Shown here piece by piece: positions 61,885 to 64,000 of a DNA stretch of 64,000 nt. Below the pieces are notes generated by a model that was not told the origin of the DNA, ran no database searches, and saw only the letters and a program-made list of their open reading frames with translations. How positions within the stretch are numbered: the first letter of the stretch is position 1; each line of letters starts with the position of its first letter. This stretch comes from Prunella strophiata (taxonomy: Eukaryota; Chordata; Aves; Passeriformes; Prunellidae): assembly GCA_036583965.1 (NCBI GenBank), contig JAZBQD010000034.1, positions 7,948,540 through 8,012,539 on the forward strand, written 5' to 3'. The translations under genes were made by a program, and so were the position numbers.

Positions 61885-62345
61885 TAGAGGGGAAGCCCTA
61901 TGAGAAGCAGCTGAGTTCACCAGGTTTGGTCAGCTTGGAGAAGAGGAGACTGAGGTCAGACCTCACCAGGGACTGCAGCCCTTCCTGAGGGACAGCTTGG
62001 ATCTCTGCTCTGGGTGACAGTGACAGCACCCAGGGAATGGCTGGAGCTGTGCCAGGGACATTCAGGATGGAGATCAGGGAGAGTTTTTTCCCCCAGAGGA
62101 TTAAAAAGCTAATTCCTTAGAAAATTAAGCTACACTGAGATTGTGTAGCTTAATTGTGAGCACTGCCCACGGCTCCCCAGGGAATGAGCACAGCCCTGAG
62201 CCTGCCTGAGCTCTAGGGACATTGGGACAATGCTGTCACACACAGGGTGGGATTTTTTGAGATTGTCCTGTGCAGGGCCAAGAATTGGACCTGGATCATC
62301 CTTGTGGGTCCCCTACAGCTCAGGATATCCTGTGATTTTACAGTT
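61885..62345 (+). mobile_element. CR1 LINE fragment interrupted by a 55-bp insertion
   Basis: CR1 hallmarks in order are cagcttggagaagaggagac, 'tttttcccccagagg', 'gagcactgcccacggctccc', 'gtgggattttttgagattgt', 'cctgtgcagggccaagaatt', 'atcatccttgtgggtcccct' and 'aggatatcctgtgatttta'. The element is on the plus strand. Between 'ccccagagg' and 'gagcactg', where CR1 copies normally run straight on, 55 bases (62101-62155) are foreign to CR1 and match 60293-60338. Confidence 0.9.
62101..62155 (+). repeat. templated insertion inside CR1, ending in a fold-back
   Basis: Bases 62101-62146 copy 60293-60338 (44 of 46 identical). The next nine bases (agcttaatt) are not in the source, but they are the reverse complement of 62123-62131. 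As a result AATTAAGCTACA (62123-62134) and TGTAGCTTAATT (62144-62155) form a perfect 12-bp inverted repeat around a 9-nt loop. No target-site duplication is visible. Confidence 0.9.
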
Positions 62346-64000
62346 CTTATCAATGGCTGGGTGTTTTTGTAACCCCCCCCACCTTACTGGAGACCAGCAC
62401 AAGAGAAATCAATGTAGAGCATTTACTCTCAACTGTCTGTGAAAATAAACACATGTATTTAGGAAGTGTGATATTTAAGTCACAAAAAATGCTTTGTAGC
62501 AGTGGGGTCAGATGTGAATTCTGCAGCAACTGTTTCTCAGTTGCAGAGCATCTGGCAGGAGCAGCACTGGGCTGTGTTCACATCACCCCTGCAGCTATTT
62601 ATCATCATCATCATCATCACACAAATCTGGGAGCAGCCTAGCACAGTGGCACAGAAGTCTCCATCCTGGCTGCCACATGGAGGTTAAACTGATCTGCCTG
62701 CAGCACAAGAGCACAGCCTGAGCCTTTCCTGTAACCTAAATCACTCAGGTGGTTCCTGGGCTTGAATGGGAGCAGGTGGGGGAACACGTGTTGGGAGCAG
62801 AGTCTGGAACAGTCACTGAGTTTTATGGGTTCATCATCCCAACACATAAACCTTCTCCCAGCAGGGCTCCTTCTCACTTCCCTGTTTTTATTATTGTACA
62901 GCAAGATCTGGACAGCAGATCCTCAAAGGTTAACAGGCCTGTCCAGAAAGTGCAAGAAACAGACAGGCTACAGTCCATGAATTTTAATGCTCTGCATGAC
63001 AACACCAGGCTATTTCTGCACTGGAGAGCAGCCCACAATCAGCACCATTTCAGTAATTGTGAGAGATGACAGAGGCCAAGGGAAGGTGCAATAACAGTTG
63101 TAAGACAACCTGCCTGCAAATAACAGTAGAAGACCACCATAAAGACAGGATGGCAGAGAGGGGAAACAACACAGCAGAGAAACCCCAGCAAGGACACCTC
63201 CACCTGCAAAAGCTACAGCAGGGCAGCAGGTTCAGATGGGGATCCCCGTGGGAAATTAGTCCATCTTTCTTCAAGAGGAAGCCCTGGTGGTGTCCACTTG
63301 AGAGAAATGACACCTTAATGCTGGAAGTTACAGGTTGGTGCAAGCAAAAGGGCAGAAATGCACCCACACACTCTCCTCATCCACTGGATGCAGAAGCTGG
63401 CCTTGTGCTTTGAAGCAAGGAATGCTTGCAGGTCCTGAACACCTCTAAACCAACATGCTTTAGGAGGTATTAAAAAGAGAAGAAAAGAAAGCTGGCAACC
63501 TGTTTTCAGCTCTTTACTCACTGCAGTGAGTCTGCACCACAAAAATGCCTCTTACACCAGGACCCAGAGAGTGCTTAGCCCTGTCTGTCCCCAATTATTT
63601 GCATTTCTATATAAAATCAACCCCAAGGATTCCTTAAAGATAGAATTTGTCACAATTAGGTGTTGGCATTTCTTCATAATTGCCTTAAATACTTCAATCT
63701 CAAGGAAATGTGGTTGAAAATGCAGGAAAATTATGCTGATTAGTTGCTCATAATTAGATAGATTGAATAAAACCTGGTGCTTAGCATGTTTTGCATTTAT
63801 ACAGTCTTTATACAAAATTAACCTCAAAGATATCTCTATCATTTTTTAGTCCTTTGCCATCAAGCACAACTGATCTGGAAAAGATCATCTTCATAAACAG
63901 ACACCTCTTGAGGATTGCTTAAAATAATTACTGTGCCCACAAAACTGTTCCTCCAGCACTCCACTTCTTCCTTCTGCTACTTATGAATAACTCTTCTGGT
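62346..64000. other. non-coding DNA, no gene seen
   Basis: This is unique sequence with a C9 run near 62373 and a short (ATC)6 repeat at 62601-62618. No exon, RNA gene or interspersed repeat was recognised up to the window edge. Confidence 0.55.
62601..62618. repeat. (ATC)6 microsatellite
   Basis: Six uninterrupted ATC units give poly-His and poly-Ile stretches in the chance frames that cross it. Confidence 0.9.

Overview
This window looks like vertebrate, most likely avian, nuclear DNA from inside one very large gene. The bird (at least sauropsid) assignment rests on five CR1 LINE 3'-end fragments with the characteristic 'ttggaag..gaccttaaagat..tccaaccc' signature, on the low density of other interspersed repeats, and on long A+T-rich intronic DNA with very few CpGs. 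No bacterial, phage, plasmid or CRISPR features were seen. Almost all open frames are chance frames.

Only one coding segment can be supported. It is a 186-bp minus-strand exon at 45403-45588 that encodes the first 62 residues of delta-sarcoglycan (SGCD), a muscle membrane protein of the dystrophin complex. It starts at ATG directly after an acceptor AG, contains the basic cytoplasmic tail and the single transmembrane helix, and ends in phase 0 at a GTAAGT donor. Everything below 45403 is therefore the long intron downstream of this exon, and everything above 45590 is 5' intron and upstream DNA.

Layout, in the direction of SGCD transcription (high to low coordinates): 64000-53550 is upstream DNA or a 5' intron. 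It carries two CR1 fragments, a hAT-like miniature element and one MEF2-like site. 53545-52560 holds the densest CpG clusters in the window, a strong minus-strand splice donor at 53466 and a perfect CArG box (SRF site, also TATA-like) at 52649-52658, so it is the best candidate for a muscle promoter and 5' non-coding exon. 52560-45606 is a candidate leader intron with a perfect MEF2-type site (47207) and a 400-bp GGAA/TTCC microsatellite beginning about 550 bp upstream of the exon. Below the coding exon, 3.4-3.8 kb into the long intron, a 22-bp minisatellite places ten CAGCTG E-boxes (the myogenic bHLH core) in about 220 bp. The remaining 41 kb of intron is non-coding DNA with three CR1 fragments, a MIR-like patch, homopolymer runs, two strong short palindromes and a few stretches that could be conserved non-coding elements.

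Taken together, the muscle-type motifs (CArG, MEF2, E-box array) around an SGCD exon suggest local muscle regulatory architecture. This is inference from motifs only. The other clear oddity is at 62101-62155: a 55-bp insertion inside a CR1 copy that matches unique sequence 1.8 kb away and ends in a perfect 12-bp fold-back, as a template-switch event would leave. I found no convincing novel multi-gene system.
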